Origin: Novosphingobium clariflavum
GTDB taxonomy: Bacteria; Pseudomonadota; Alphaproteobacteria; Sphingomonadales; Sphingomonadaceae
Direction: 5' to 3'
NCBI RefSeq assembly: GCF_026420865.1
Contig: NZ_JAPCWC010000009.1
Coordinates: 1 to 64,000, forward strand
DNA length: 64,000 nt
Both the position numbers and the translations under genes were made by a program. Each line of letters opens with the position of its first letter. Position 1 is the stretch's first letter. This document shows positions 36,938 to 45,856 of this stretch, piece by piece. The notes under the pieces were generated by a model. The model made no database searches and was not told the DNA's origin. It saw nothing but the letters and a program-made list of their open reading frames with translations.

Positions 36938-37969
36938 ATGCCCTCCTCTCCCCAGACTCTCGCGAACCCCGACCAGACGCTGCCGCGCCTGCTTGCCGCC
37001 GCCATCGGCGAAAGCAAGGCGCACCTGGCGCTCACCACGCTGACCATCGATCCTGCGCTGGCGGGCACCGGCGACACCGTCAGCCGCGCGCAAGTGGCGA
37101 TGGCGCTCAACGCCGCGCTGTTCGCCGACCTGCTCGACCGCGTGCCGACCGCGCAGCGCTATATCGATGCCGTACGCGGCGCCGGCGAGACCATCGTGTT
37201 CGACCACGGCGCCCTGCGCACCATCGATGGCGAGACCGGCGACCTGCCCCGCGGCCACATGGCCTTCGGCCGCTTCCTGGCCCCGCTCGGTTATGAAGTC
37301 GTGGGCCTCTACCCGCTGCCCAAGCTGAAGATGACCGGCCGCGCCTATGCCCAGCGCGACCTGCCCGAAACGATCCCGCAGTTCTTTGTCTCCGAACTCC
37401 ATGTCGACCAGCTGGCCGAGGCCGCGCAGGGTGCCTGTACAAACATCTTCGGCGCATCGAGCGACCCGCTGGGTGAAACCGAATGGGCCGCGCTCGACAC
37501 GCTGGCCAGCGACGGCACGGCGGACTTCGCCACCGCCCTGACGGCATTGAAGGGCGTGATCGCCTGTTTCGAACGCCAGCATCAGCCGCCCGCACTGGCC
37601 GACTACGAAGTGCTGCTGCCGGAAACCGGGGAAGGCGCCTGGATCGCCACCGAGGGCAATGCCTTCAACCACGCGACCACCCGCACCGCCGACGTCATGG
37701 CCCTGTCCGACCGTCTCAAGGCGGAGGGCTATCCGATGAAGGCCGCGGTCGAAGTGTCCAAGAACGGCCGTGTCCGGCAGACCGCGATCATTGCCGACAA
37801 AGTGGCCCGCCCGTTCCTCGAAGCCGACGGCAGTGCGGTCGAACTGGACGTGCCCGGCTCGTTCTACGAATTCATCACCCGCGACATCGACCCGGAAACC
37901 GGCAAGCTCGACCTCACTTTCGATTCGGGCAATGCCACCGGCATCTTCGCGGTGACGAGAAGCGCATGA
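36938..37969 (+). CDS. DUF1338 protein, 2-oxoadipate dioxygenase/decarboxylase family
   Basis: A 343-residue protein of the family that includes HglS, an Fe(II) enzyme that turns 2-oxoadipate into 2-hydroxyglutarate in lysine breakdown. Likely metal ligands are H90 in VFDHGALRTI, H245 in EGNAFNHATTR and E272 in AAVEVSKNGRVRQTA, the same H-H-E order as the family. The ATG at 36938 has AGGAACGACGGG upstream; one at 36896 is possible. Its stop overlaps astD by 4 nt, placing it firmly in the arginine-degrading operon, where its substrate is unclear. Confidence 0.78.
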   Translation: MPSSPQTLANPDQTLPRLLAAAIGESKAHLALTTLTIDPALAGTGDTVSRAQVAMALNAALFADLLDRVPTAQRYIDAVRGAGETIVFDHGALRTIDGETGDLPRGHMAFGRFLAPLGYEVVGLYPLPKLKMTGRAYAQRDLPETIPQFFVSELHVDQLAEAAQGACTNIFGASSDPLGETEWAALDTLASDGTADFATALTALKGVIACFERQHQPPALADYEVLLPETGEGAWIATEGNAFNHATTRTADVMALSDRLKAEGYPMKAAVEVSKNGRVRQTAIIADKVARPFLEADGSAVELDVPGSFYEFITRDIDPETGKLDLTFDSGNATGIFAVTRSA

Positions 37970-39384
37970 GCCTGCTCCAATCGTTCGACCCGGCCAGCGG
38001 CGCACTGGTCTGGGAGGGCGAGGCGGCGAACGCCGCAGCGGTCGATGCCGCGCTGGCGCGCGCCCATGCGGCGTTTCCGGCATGGGCCGCGCTTCCGCCC
38101 GCCGCGCGGGTCGAGGCGGTCCTGCGCTACAAGGCCGTGCTGGAGGCCCGCAAGGACACGATCGCCGAAGTGATTTCGCGCGAGACCGGCAAGCCGCTCT
38201 GGGAAACTCGCGCCGAACTCGCCTCGATGATCGGCAAGGTCGGCCTCTCGATCACCGCGCAGGCCGAGCGGGCGGGGGAGAAGCGGCAGGACATGCCCTT
38301 CGGCGCCGCCGTGCTGCGCCACCGCCCGCACGGGGTGATGGCGGTATTGGGGCCGTTCAACTTCCCCGGCCACTTGCCCAACGGCCATATCGTCCCCGCC
38401 CTGCTGGCAGGCAACACGGTGGTGTTCAAACCCTCCGAGATGACCCCGGCGACCGGGCAGGCCATGGCCGATGCCTGGGCGCAGGCAGGCCTTCCCGAAG
38501 GCGTGTTCCAGATCGTCCACGGCGCCCGCGCCACCGGCGAAGCGCTGGTGGCAGGCCATATCGACGGCCTGCTGTTCACCGGCTCGGCGGGCGCAGGCGC
38601 GCATTTCCGGCGTATCTTCGCCGACCGGCCCGACGTGATCCTCGCGCTGGAACTCGGCGGCAACAACCCGCTGGTGGTCTGGGACGGCGATCTGGACGAG
38701 GCCGCCTCGCTCGTCGTGCAGTCGAGCTTCATCACCACCGGGCAGCGCTGCTCCTGCGCACGCCGCCTGATCGTGCCGGACAACCAGTTCGGCACCGCGC
38801 TGGTCGATGCCGTCGCCGCACTAGCCGACCGCATCATCATCGGCGAATGGCACGAGACGCCCGAGCCGTGGTTCGGACCGCTGATCTCGGCTGATGCCGC
38901 CGGGGCCGCCAGGGCTCGCTTTGCCCGGCTTGTCGAGCGCGGCGCCGCGGTGATCCGCCCCTTCGAAGGCGTTGAAGGCCGCAGCGATGCCTTTGTCACC
39001 CCCGGCATTCTCGACGTCACCGGCGTGGATGTGCCCGACGAGGAAATTTTCGCCCCCCTCGTACAAGTGACCCGCGTCCCCGATTTCGATGCCGCCATCG
39101 CTGCCGCCAATGCCACCCGCTTTGGTCTTTCGGCAGGCCTCGTCAGCGCGGACGACGCCTTGTGGGATCGCTTTATGCTGGAAAGCCGCGCAGGCGTGGT
39201 CAACCGCAACCGCCCGACCACCGGAGCCGCCGGTTCGATGCCCTTCGGGGGCCTTGGCGACAGCGGCAACCACCGCCCGAGCGCCTATTACGCCGCCGAT
39301 TACTGCGCCTACCCGGTCGCCAGTTTCGAAGCGGCCAGCGTCACCGGCAACAGCGGTGCGCTCGCAGGGAAGCTCTCGGCATGA
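37966..39384 (+). CDS. astD: N-succinylglutamate 5-semialdehyde dehydrogenase
   Basis: A 472-residue NAD-dependent aldehyde dehydrogenase, AST step 4. It has GPFNFPGHLPNGHIVPALLAGN, the general base in LELGGNNPL and the nucleophile Cys in TTGQRCSCARR; GHLPNGHIVPAL and the N-term pattern match AstD. ATG overlaps the DUF1338 stop (ATGA) and its own stop overlaps the next start. Confidence 0.94.
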   Translation: MSLLQSFDPASGALVWEGEAANAAAVDAALARAHAAFPAWAALPPAARVEAVLRYKAVLEARKDTIAEVISRETGKPLWETRAELASMIGKVGLSITAQAERAGEKRQDMPFGAAVLRHRPHGVMAVLGPFNFPGHLPNGHIVPALLAGNTVVFKPSEMTPATGQAMADAWAQAGLPEGVFQIVHGARATGEALVAGHIDGLLFTGSAGAGAHFRRIFADRPDVILALELGGNNPLVVWDGDLDEAASLVVQSSFITTGQRCSCARRLIVPDNQFGTALVDAVAALADRIIIGEWHETPEPWFGPLISADAAGAARARFARLVERGAAVIRPFEGVEGRSDAFVTPGILDVTGVDVPDEEIFAPLVQVTRVPDFDAAIAAANATRFGLSAGLVSADDALWDRFMLESRAGVVNRNRPTTGAAGSMPFGGLGDSGNHRPSAYYAADYCAYPVASFEAASVTGNSGALAGKLSA

Positions 39385-40589
39385 GCGGACTGAACTTCGA
39401 GGAACAGGCCCTGCTCGCCCCGGTCGAACGCGCACCGATCCTGACCCACACGCTGGACTGGGCGGCGATCAACAGCGGCACCGCCAACCTCGACGGGCTG
39501 GCGGCCATGGCCACGCGGCTAGCCGACGCCTTTGCGGCGCTGCCCGGAGAAGTGCGGCTGGTCGATCCTGCCCCGGTCGAGAAAGTGGACAGCCAGGGCC
39601 GGACCCGCGAGGTTGTCCATGGACGCCATCTCGTGCTTTCGGTGCGTCCCGAGGCCGAGCGACGGGTGATCCTGACCGGACACATGGACACCGTCTACCC
39701 CCTCGACCACCCCTTCCAGATCTGCGACTGGCTGGATGCGAACACCCTCCACGGCCCCGGCACGGCGGACATGAAGGGCGGGCTTGCGGTGATGCTGGCG
39801 GGCCTTGCGGCTTACGAGCGCGGCGATCCGACGCTTGGTTACGACGTGCTCGTCAACAGCGACGAGGAAACCGGCTCGCTCTCCTCTGCCCCGCTGATCG
39901 CCGATCTGGCCCGCGGCAAGCTGGCGGCGCTGACGTACGAACCCGCCTTGCCCGGCGGCCAGATGGCGCGCGCTCGGCCCGGCTCGGGCAATTACGCAGT
40001 GGTTATCCATGGCCGCTCCGCCCATGCCGGGCGCAACCCCGAGGACGGCCGCAACGCCTTGCTTGCCGCCAGCGACCTTGCCCTGCGGCTTGCCGCGATG
40101 CGCCGCCCCGGCCTTTCGGTGAACCCGGCGAAGATCGAGGGCGGCGCTCCCAACAACACCGTGCCGGACCTTGCCGTGCTGCACTTCAACATGCGCCCCG
40201 CCACCCCCGAACGCGCTGCCGAAGCCCAGGCCCATATCACGGCCGCCGTCGCCCAGGTCTCGGCTGCGCACGAAGTGCACTTGCATGTCCACGGCCACGT
40301 CTCGCGCCCGCCCAAGGCGATAACGGACAAGACCGAGGCGCTCTACGGTCTTGTCAGCAAGGCCGCTGCCGACCTTGGCCAGCCGATGAGCTGGAAGGAC
40401 ACCGGCGGCGTCTGCGACGGCAACAACATCGCCGCCTGCGGGGTGCCGGTCCTTGACACCATGGGCGTGCTGGGCGGTTCGATCCATTCGCCGGACGAAT
40501 ATCTGCTGGCGGATTCGCTGGATGCCCGCGCCCGCCTTACTGCTCTTGTCCTGCATAGACTGGACCGCCACGGAGTTCTGCCCACATGA
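39381..40589 (+). CDS. M20 family metallohydrolase, candidate succinylglutamate desuccinylase
   Basis: A 402-residue di-zinc amidohydrolase of the M20/ArgE-DapE type: GHMDTVYP with the first metal ligands, GTADMKGG, and the catalytic Glu pair in SDEETGS; the dimerisation domain includes HGRSAHAGRNPEDG and a last ligand His in GGSIHSPDEY. It lies between astD and astA with 4-nt overlaps on both sides. No astE is present in the window, so this enzyme may remove succinate from succinylglutamate, by analogy with DapE. That role is inference. Confidence 0.8.
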   Translation: MSGLNFEEQALLAPVERAPILTHTLDWAAINSGTANLDGLAAMATRLADAFAALPGEVRLVDPAPVEKVDSQGRTREVVHGRHLVLSVRPEAERRVILTGHMDTVYPLDHPFQICDWLDANTLHGPGTADMKGGLAVMLAGLAAYERGDPTLGYDVLVNSDEETGSLSSAPLIADLARGKLAALTYEPALPGGQMARARPGSGNYAVVIHGRSAHAGRNPEDGRNALLAASDLALRLAAMRRPGLSVNPAKIEGGAPNNTVPDLAVLHFNMRPATPERAAEAQAHITAAVAQVSAAHEVHLHVHGHVSRPPKAITDKTEALYGLVSKAAADLGQPMSWKDTGGVCDGNNIAACGVPVLDTMGVLGGSIHSPDEYLLADSLDARARLTALVLHRLDRHGVLPT

Positions 40590-41608
40590 CATTCCTCCTG
40601 CGCACCGCACAGGAAAAGGACCTGGAAGCCCTCTACCGCATGGCCAAGGGTACCGGCGGCGGCTTCACCAACCTGCCGCCCGACAAGCCGACTCTGAAGG
40701 CCAAGCTGGAACGCACCGCCAGAAGCTTCGCGTGCGACAGCGACGAGATCGCCAACGACCTCTTTGCCTTCATTCTCGAGGACACCGCCACCGGCAAAGT
40801 GCGCGGCACCTGCCAGGCATTCTCGCAAGTCGGTACCGAGTATCCGTTCTACTCCTACCGCATCGGCCGGATCACCCAGCACTCCAAGGAACTGGACCGC
40901 ACCTTCCGGGCCGAGATGCTGACGCTGTGCACCGACCTTGACGGAGCGAGCGAAGTGGGCGGGCTCTATCTCGACGCCACCGAGCGTTCGGCGGGTGTCG
41001 GCAAGCTGCTGGCGCGCAGCCGCTACCTTTTCATCAAGACGCACCGCTCGCGCTTTGGCGACACCACCCTGGCCGAACTGCGCGGCGCCATCGACGATGC
41101 GGGCAACTCGCCGTTCTGGGACGGGCTGGCCGGGCGCTTCTTCGACATGAGCTTCCGCGACGCCGACGAGTTCAACGCCACCCACGGCAACCAGTTCATC
41201 GCCGACCTCATGCCCAAGCACCCGATCTACTGCGCGCTGCTGTCCGAAGCCGCGCGCCAGGTGATGGGCCAGCCGCACTATTCGGGGCGTCCGGCGATGC
41301 GCATGCTGGAGAACGAGAACTTCTCGTTCCAGAACTACGTCGACATCTTCGACGGCGGCCCGACCATGCTCGCGCGCACCGACCAGATCCGCACCGTGCA
41401 GGAAGCCCGCACCGCCCCGGTGGTCGCCATTGTCGAGGATGACGGCAGCGAACCCACTCATATCGTCTCTACCGGACGGCTGGCCGCTTTCCGCGCATGC
41501 CTGGGGAAAGTAACCATTGTCGAGGGCGGCGTGACCCTTGATGCCACCGCGGCGGCCCTGCTAGACATAACGAAGGGGGGCGACGAAATCACTTACGCGA
41601 GTGCATGA
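40586..41608 (+). CDS. astA: Arginine N-succinyltransferase
   Basis: A 340-residue acyltransferase, first AST step, joining succinyl-CoA to arginine. Recognisable segments are MAKGTGGGFTNLPPDK near the start, EVGGLYLDATERSAGVGKLLARSRYLFI, and FWDGLAGRFFDMSFRDADEF. The start overlaps the M20 gene stop by 4 nt; astB follows after 6 nt. Confidence 0.96.
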   Translation: MTFLLRTAQEKDLEALYRMAKGTGGGFTNLPPDKPTLKAKLERTARSFACDSDEIANDLFAFILEDTATGKVRGTCQAFSQVGTEYPFYSYRIGRITQHSKELDRTFRAEMLTLCTDLDGASEVGGLYLDATERSAGVGKLLARSRYLFIKTHRSRFGDTTLAELRGAIDDAGNSPFWDGLAGRFFDMSFRDADEFNATHGNQFIADLMPKHPIYCALLSEAARQVMGQPHYSGRPAMRMLENENFSFQNYVDIFDGGPTMLARTDQIRTVQEARTAPVVAIVEDDGSEPTHIVSTGRLAAFRACLGKVTIVEGGVTLDATAAALLDITKGGDEITYASA

Positions 41609-41614
41609 TCGCCC

Positions 41615-42895
41615 ATGGTCACCGAGATCAACTTCGACGGCATCGTCGGACCCAGCCACAACTACGCGGGCCTCAGTCTCGGTAATCTCGCCTCCACCCG
41701 CAATTACGGCAAGGTATCGGAGCCACGCGCGGCGGCCTTGCAGGGGCTGGCAAAGATCCGCGCCAACCTCGAGCGTGGCGTGGCTCAAGGCTTTTTCCTA
41801 CCGCATCGGCGGCCCGACACGTGCTGGCTCCAGCAGCTGGGCACCACCGTCGAGGCGGCCGAGCCGCGCCTTCGCGCCAATGCCATGTCGGCTTCGGCAA
41901 TGTGGGCGGCCAATGCCGCCACCGTCTCGCCCGCAGCCGATACCGCAGACGGGCGCTGCCACCTGACCGTCGCCAATCTCATGACGATGCCGCACCGCAG
42001 CCATGAATGGCGCGAAACGCTGTTCCAGCTTCGCCTTGCCTTTGCCGACACCGAACGCTTCGCGGTCCATGCCCCGATCCCGGCCCCGTTCGGTGACGAG
42101 GGCGCGGCCAACCACATGCGCCTCTGCACCCGCCACGACGCGCCGGGCGTGGAAGTGTTCGTCTACGGCCATACCGGCGCGGGAGACCTCGGCACCGGCC
42201 CCTACCCCGCCCGCCAGCACCGCGAGGCCAGCGCGGCAATCGCGCGCCGCCACGGCCTTGATCCCGAACGCACGATCCTTGTCCGCCAATCGGAAGAAGC
42301 GATCGCCTCGGGCGCCTTCCACAACGATGTCGTCGCCGTCGCCAACGAGCGGGTACTGTTTGCCCATGAGAACGCCTTCGCCAATCGCGAGGGCTTTTAC
42401 GGCGAACTGCGCGCCAAGTTTCCCGAAGTCGAGATCATCGAGATCCCGGCCAGCGAGATCAGCTTGTTCGATGCAATCCAGTCCTACCTGTTCAACGCCC
42501 AACTGATCACGCAGCCCTCGGGGGAAATGGCGCTGATCCTGCCGACCGAGGCCCGCGAGTCCCCCAGCGTCTGGACATGGCTGGAGCGACTGGTCTCGGG
42601 CAATGGCCCGATCCGACAGCTCTTCGTCCATGACCTGCGCGAATCGATGGCCAATGGCGGCGGCCCCGCCTGCCTGCGCCTGCGCGTCGTGGCCGATCCG
42701 GCAACAGTCGATCCGCGTTTCATCGCCACGACCGACAAGCTGGACCGCATCGAAGCACTGGTTGCGCGGCTCTGGCCCGAGCAACTGTCGGTCGACGACT
42801 TGTCCGAACCTGCGATCTGGGCGCAATGCCTTGCCGCCCGCGCGGCGCTGTGCCGGGAACTGGAACTGCCCGAACTCGATCAGGCACGGTACTGA
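41615..42895 (+). CDS. astB: N-succinylarginine dihydrolase
   Basis: A 426-residue enzyme releasing two ammonia and CO2 from succinylarginine, AST step 2. It opens TEINFDGIVGPSHNYAGLSLGN and contains SASAMWAANAATVSP, GAFHNDVVAVANERVLF and the late catalytic region NGGGPACLRLRV, all AstB-specific. It is the last gene of the operon; astC (aminotransferase) is not nearby. Confidence 0.96.
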   Translation: MVTEINFDGIVGPSHNYAGLSLGNLASTRNYGKVSEPRAAALQGLAKIRANLERGVAQGFFLPHRRPDTCWLQQLGTTVEAAEPRLRANAMSASAMWAANAATVSPAADTADGRCHLTVANLMTMPHRSHEWRETLFQLRLAFADTERFAVHAPIPAPFGDEGAANHMRLCTRHDAPGVEVFVYGHTGAGDLGTGPYPARQHREASAAIARRHGLDPERTILVRQSEEAIASGAFHNDVVAVANERVLFAHENAFANREGFYGELRAKFPEVEIIEIPASEISLFDAIQSYLFNAQLITQPSGEMALILPTEARESPSVWTWLERLVSGNGPIRQLFVHDLRESMANGGGPACLRLRVVADPATVDPRFIATTDKLDRIEALVARLWPEQLSVDDLSEPAIWAQCLAARAALCRELELPELDQARY

Positions 42896-42965
42896 AAGCG
42901 GTTTTTGCAAATGCGGTTTCCCGTTTTGCAATGGTGCCGACGCGATCCGGCTTCATATTGAGGCC

Positions 42966-43667
42966 ATGGCTACATCGATACTGACACCGCCGCGTGTGCT
43001 GCCCGATCCGATCCGGGCAGCCATATTCGACATGGACGGAACGCTGCTCGACACCGAGGCCGCGCATCGCCGTGCCTTTGTCGAGACCGGCCATGCCCTC
43101 GGCCTGCCGCTGCCGGACGATCTGCTCCATTCGATGGTCGGCGTGCATCGCGGCGGCAGCCGCCGCCTCGTGGCGGAGCGCATGGGCGCCGATTTCCCGC
43201 TCGATCATTTCTTCGATGAAAGCGACGTGGTGTTCGAGGCCATGGTCGAGGCGGGCATCGCGCTGCGCCCCGGCGCCGAAGTAATTCTCGACCATTTCAC
43301 CAGGGCCGGCATACCGCTCGCCATCGCCACTTCGACCGAAGCGCCTTACGCGGCGCAGCGGTTGGAGAAGGCGGGGCTGCTCTCCTACTTCGACGTCGTT
43401 GTGACCCGCAGCGACGTGACCCACGCCAAGCCGCACCCGGAGCCCTACCTGCTGGCCGCCAGCCGCCTCGGCGTCGATCCGGCGCATTGCGTGGCGGTGG
43501 AGGACAGCCCGGCGGGCGTCGCCGCCTCGTCCGCAGCGGGGATCGCCACCGTGCTGGTGCCGGACCTGCTGCCGCCGACCGAGGAAATGGTGCTCGCCAG
43601 CGCCGAAGTGCTGCCCAGCCTCCATGCCCTGCGCGACCTGCTATTGGCGCCTGCCGAGGCGCGCTGA
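42966..43667 (+). CDS. HAD family phosphatase (beta-phosphoglucomutase-like)
   Basis: A 233-residue haloacid-dehalogenase hydrolase: motif I AAIFDMDGTLLDTEAAH at about 18-34, motif II IATSTE, Lys in THAKPHPEPYLLAA and motif IV VAVEDSPAGVAA. A helical cap lies between. Such proteins dephosphorylate sugar phosphates or other small metabolites; specificity is unknown. It follows astB after 70 bp and may be transcribed separately. It converges on nudC with no gap. Confidence 0.88.
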   Translation: MATSILTPPRVLPDPIRAAIFDMDGTLLDTEAAHRRAFVETGHALGLPLPDDLLHSMVGVHRGGSRRLVAERMGADFPLDHFFDESDVVFEAMVEAGIALRPGAEVILDHFTRAGIPLAIATSTEAPYAAQRLEKAGLLSYFDVVVTRSDVTHAKPHPEPYLLAASRLGVDPAHCVAVEDSPAGVAASSAAGIATVLVPDLLPPTEEMVLASAEVLPSLHALRDLLLAPAEAR

Positions 43668-44561
43668 TCAGCCCTTATCGAGCCACCAGCGCATCAGCAC
43701 ATGCGCGATGGCATGGGCAGGCGGCGCCCCGAACGCCATGCCGTTCTCGTTCCGGCCGATGGCTTCAAGAGCATCGGCCACCTCCTCGCGGGTGAACCAG
43801 CGGGCATCTTCCAGCTCGGTGGTGTCGATGGTCAGGTAGTCGCTTTCGGCGACCGCGTAACAGCCGATCATCAGCGAGGACGGGAACGGCCAGGGCTGGC
43901 TGGCGACATAGCGCACATCGCGCACCCTGACGCCCGCTTCCTCGAAGATCTCGCGGGCGACGGCTTCCTCCACCGTTTCGCCCGGCTCCACGAAGCCGGC
44001 CAGCGTGGAATAGCGCCCCTCGGGAAAACGCGGCTGACGGCCGAGCAGCGCGCGGCCCTCGTGCTCGACCAGCATGATCGTCACCGGATCGACGCGCGGG
44101 AAATGTTCGGTACCGCAATCCGGGTTGGTGCAGGTCCGCTGCCAGCCGCCCTTGGCCAGCACCGTGCCCGACCCGCAGGTGGAGCAGAAACGGTGGCGGC
44201 AATGCCAACTGACCAGACTGCGCGCCGTGCCATAGGCGGCCAGTTCGTAAGGCGGCAAGACCGCCATCGTCAGCCAGTTGACCGGCGTGGCATGCGGCCC
44301 GCCGGGCGGCGTGACGGCGGGCACTTCGGCAAAGCAGGCCGCCTCGCCGTCGAGGCCGAGGAAGATCAGCTCGCTGTCCGGCGCCGCGCGGTCGATTCCG
44401 TCCCACAACAGCGCCCCGCTTCCGGCCAGGACCGCGTCCAGCCCGTCCATGCGCAGCAGGCGCGCATCCGGTCCCTGCAAGGCGGCGAGCGCTTCGGGGT
44501 CGTTGCGCACATGATCGGCGCGGTCGAGATGGGCGCCTGAGAAGGCAATGGGCAGGATCAA
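43668..44561 (-). CDS. nudC: NADH pyrophosphatase (NudC family)
   Basis: A 297-residue Nudix hydrolase that cleaves NAD(H), and NAD caps on RNA. A four-Cys zinc ribbon (CSTCG and CTNPDC, near 125-150), the Nudix box GFVEPGETVEEAVAREIFEEAG and the NudC marker SQPWPFPSSLM are all present. The start is a TTG overlapping the serine hydrolase stop by 4 nt, with GGAG upstream. It is third in mutY-hydrolase-nudC. Confidence 0.93.
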   Translation of the reverse strand: MILPIAFSGAHLDRADHVRNDPEALAALQGPDARLLRMDGLDAVLAGSGALLWDGIDRAAPDSELIFLGLDGEAACFAEVPAVTPPGGPHATPVNWLTMAVLPPYELAAYGTARSLVSWHCRHRFCSTCGSGTVLAKGGWQRTCTNPDCGTEHFPRVDPVTIMLVEHEGRALLGRQPRFPEGRYSTLAGFVEPGETVEEAVAREIFEEAGVRVRDVRYVASQPWPFPSSLMIGCYAVAESDYLTIDTTELEDARWFTREEVADALEAIGRNENGMAFGAPPAHAIAHVLMRWWLDKG

Positions 44562-45856
44562 GCGGGCTTCTCCAACAGGGCCATGACATCGGCCTTCAAT
44601 GCAGTCTGGAACTCGGGCAGGAGCGGCGTCGCATCGCTCGGCATGAACTGGACAAACAGCTGCGAGCGGATCGCGTGGTTCATGTCGACCATGCCCACCG
44701 TTCCCGCCGCGCCGGACCAGCCGAAAACGCCCGCCTCCGCGCCAAGGCCGATGCGCCCCCCGGCCCCGAACGCCGCGGGCCCGCCGATCATGTGCGAACG
44801 GTCCACACCATCGGGCAACAGGTTCGACGTACCCAGCGCCACTGCCCGCTGCGACAACACGCGCCGCCCGTCGATCACGCCACCCTGCGCCAGCAGGCGC
44901 AGGAAGCGGTCGTAATCGCGCGGGGTGCTGACCAGGCCGGAGCCGCCAAAGGGAAAGGCCGGAGGGTCGAGATAGACCGAGCTTTCCGGCGGATCGATCG
45001 GCACCAGCACGCCGCCCAGCGCCCCGTAATTGGTCGTCAGCCGCCGTGCCTGTGCGCGCGGCACGGTGAACGTGGTGCTGGCCATGCCCGCCGGTCCGAA
45101 CAACGCTTCGGCCAGATAGGCATCGAAGCTCTTGCCGGTCACCACCTCGATCACCCGGCCCATCACATCCAGCCCCATCGAATAGGACCAGCGCGTACCC
45201 GGATCGGCCACCAGCGGCAGCGTCGCCAGCCGGTCGGCAAAATGATCGAGACCGCGAACGGTCGGCCCATAGGTCAGCCCCGGCACTTCGATCCGGCTGA
45301 TCCTGCCGGGCACCAGCCCCTGCCGGACATAGGCATCGCGGATCGGCCCGGTCTGGACGATGGAATAGCCGATGCCCGAGGTATGCGTGACCAGATGGCG
45401 CATCGTGATCGGGCGCGGCGCGGGATGCAGGCGGTCGAGCGCCCCGTCATAGCGGTCCTGCACCTGCATCGTGCGCCAGGCGGGCAGAACGTCGGCCAGC
45501 GGCTGGTCGAGCGACAGGCGACCTTCCTCCACCAGTTGCATCGCCATGATGCCGGTGATCGGCTTGGTCATCGAATAGATACGGAACAGGCTGTCCGGCC
45601 CCATCGGCGTGCCGTCGTCGAAGCCCTGCGCGCCGCGCGCGACGAAACTGGCCTCGCGCCCCGCCATGCCGACAGAGGCGACCATGCCCGGAAACTTGCC
45701 GGTGCCGGTCCAGCGGTCGACCAGGGCCGAGACTTTCGGCAGCGCCGCAGGCTGCCCCACCGCCCATGCCAGACGCGGCATCACCGCCGCCCCCAGCCCC
45801 GCCACCGCGCCCAGCCGCAAGATCAGGCGGCGATCGATCAGGGCGGAAAGGCTCAC
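44558..45856 (-). CDS. Exported serine hydrolase (beta-lactamase/class C family)
   Basis: A 432-residue penicillin-binding-protein-like hydrolase. A signal sequence lies in the first ~35 residues (RRLILRLGAVAGLGAAVMPRLAWA). The catalytic SxxK is in FRIYSMTKPITG, with the YSM/YxN equivalent in GTRWSYSMGLDVMG and a GWSGAAGT block replacing KTG. Such enzymes are mostly esterases or peptidases rather than drug-resistance enzymes. Start is GTG overlapping the mutY stop by 4 nt, well inside the longest open frame. Confidence 0.85.
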   Translation of the reverse strand: MSLSALIDRRLILRLGAVAGLGAAVMPRLAWAVGQPAALPKVSALVDRWTGTGKFPGMVASVGMAGREASFVARGAQGFDDGTPMGPDSLFRIYSMTKPITGIMAMQLVEEGRLSLDQPLADVLPAWRTMQVQDRYDGALDRLHPAPRPITMRHLVTHTSGIGYSIVQTGPIRDAYVRQGLVPGRISRIEVPGLTYGPTVRGLDHFADRLATLPLVADPGTRWSYSMGLDVMGRVIEVVTGKSFDAYLAEALFGPAGMASTTFTVPRAQARRLTTNYGALGGVLVPIDPPESSVYLDPPAFPFGGSGLVSTPRDYDRFLRLLAQGGVIDGRRVLSQRAVALGTSNLLPDGVDRSHMIGGPAAFGAGGRIGLGAEAGVFGWSGAAGTVGMVDMNHAIRSQLFVQFMPSDATPLLPEFQTALKADVMALLEKPA

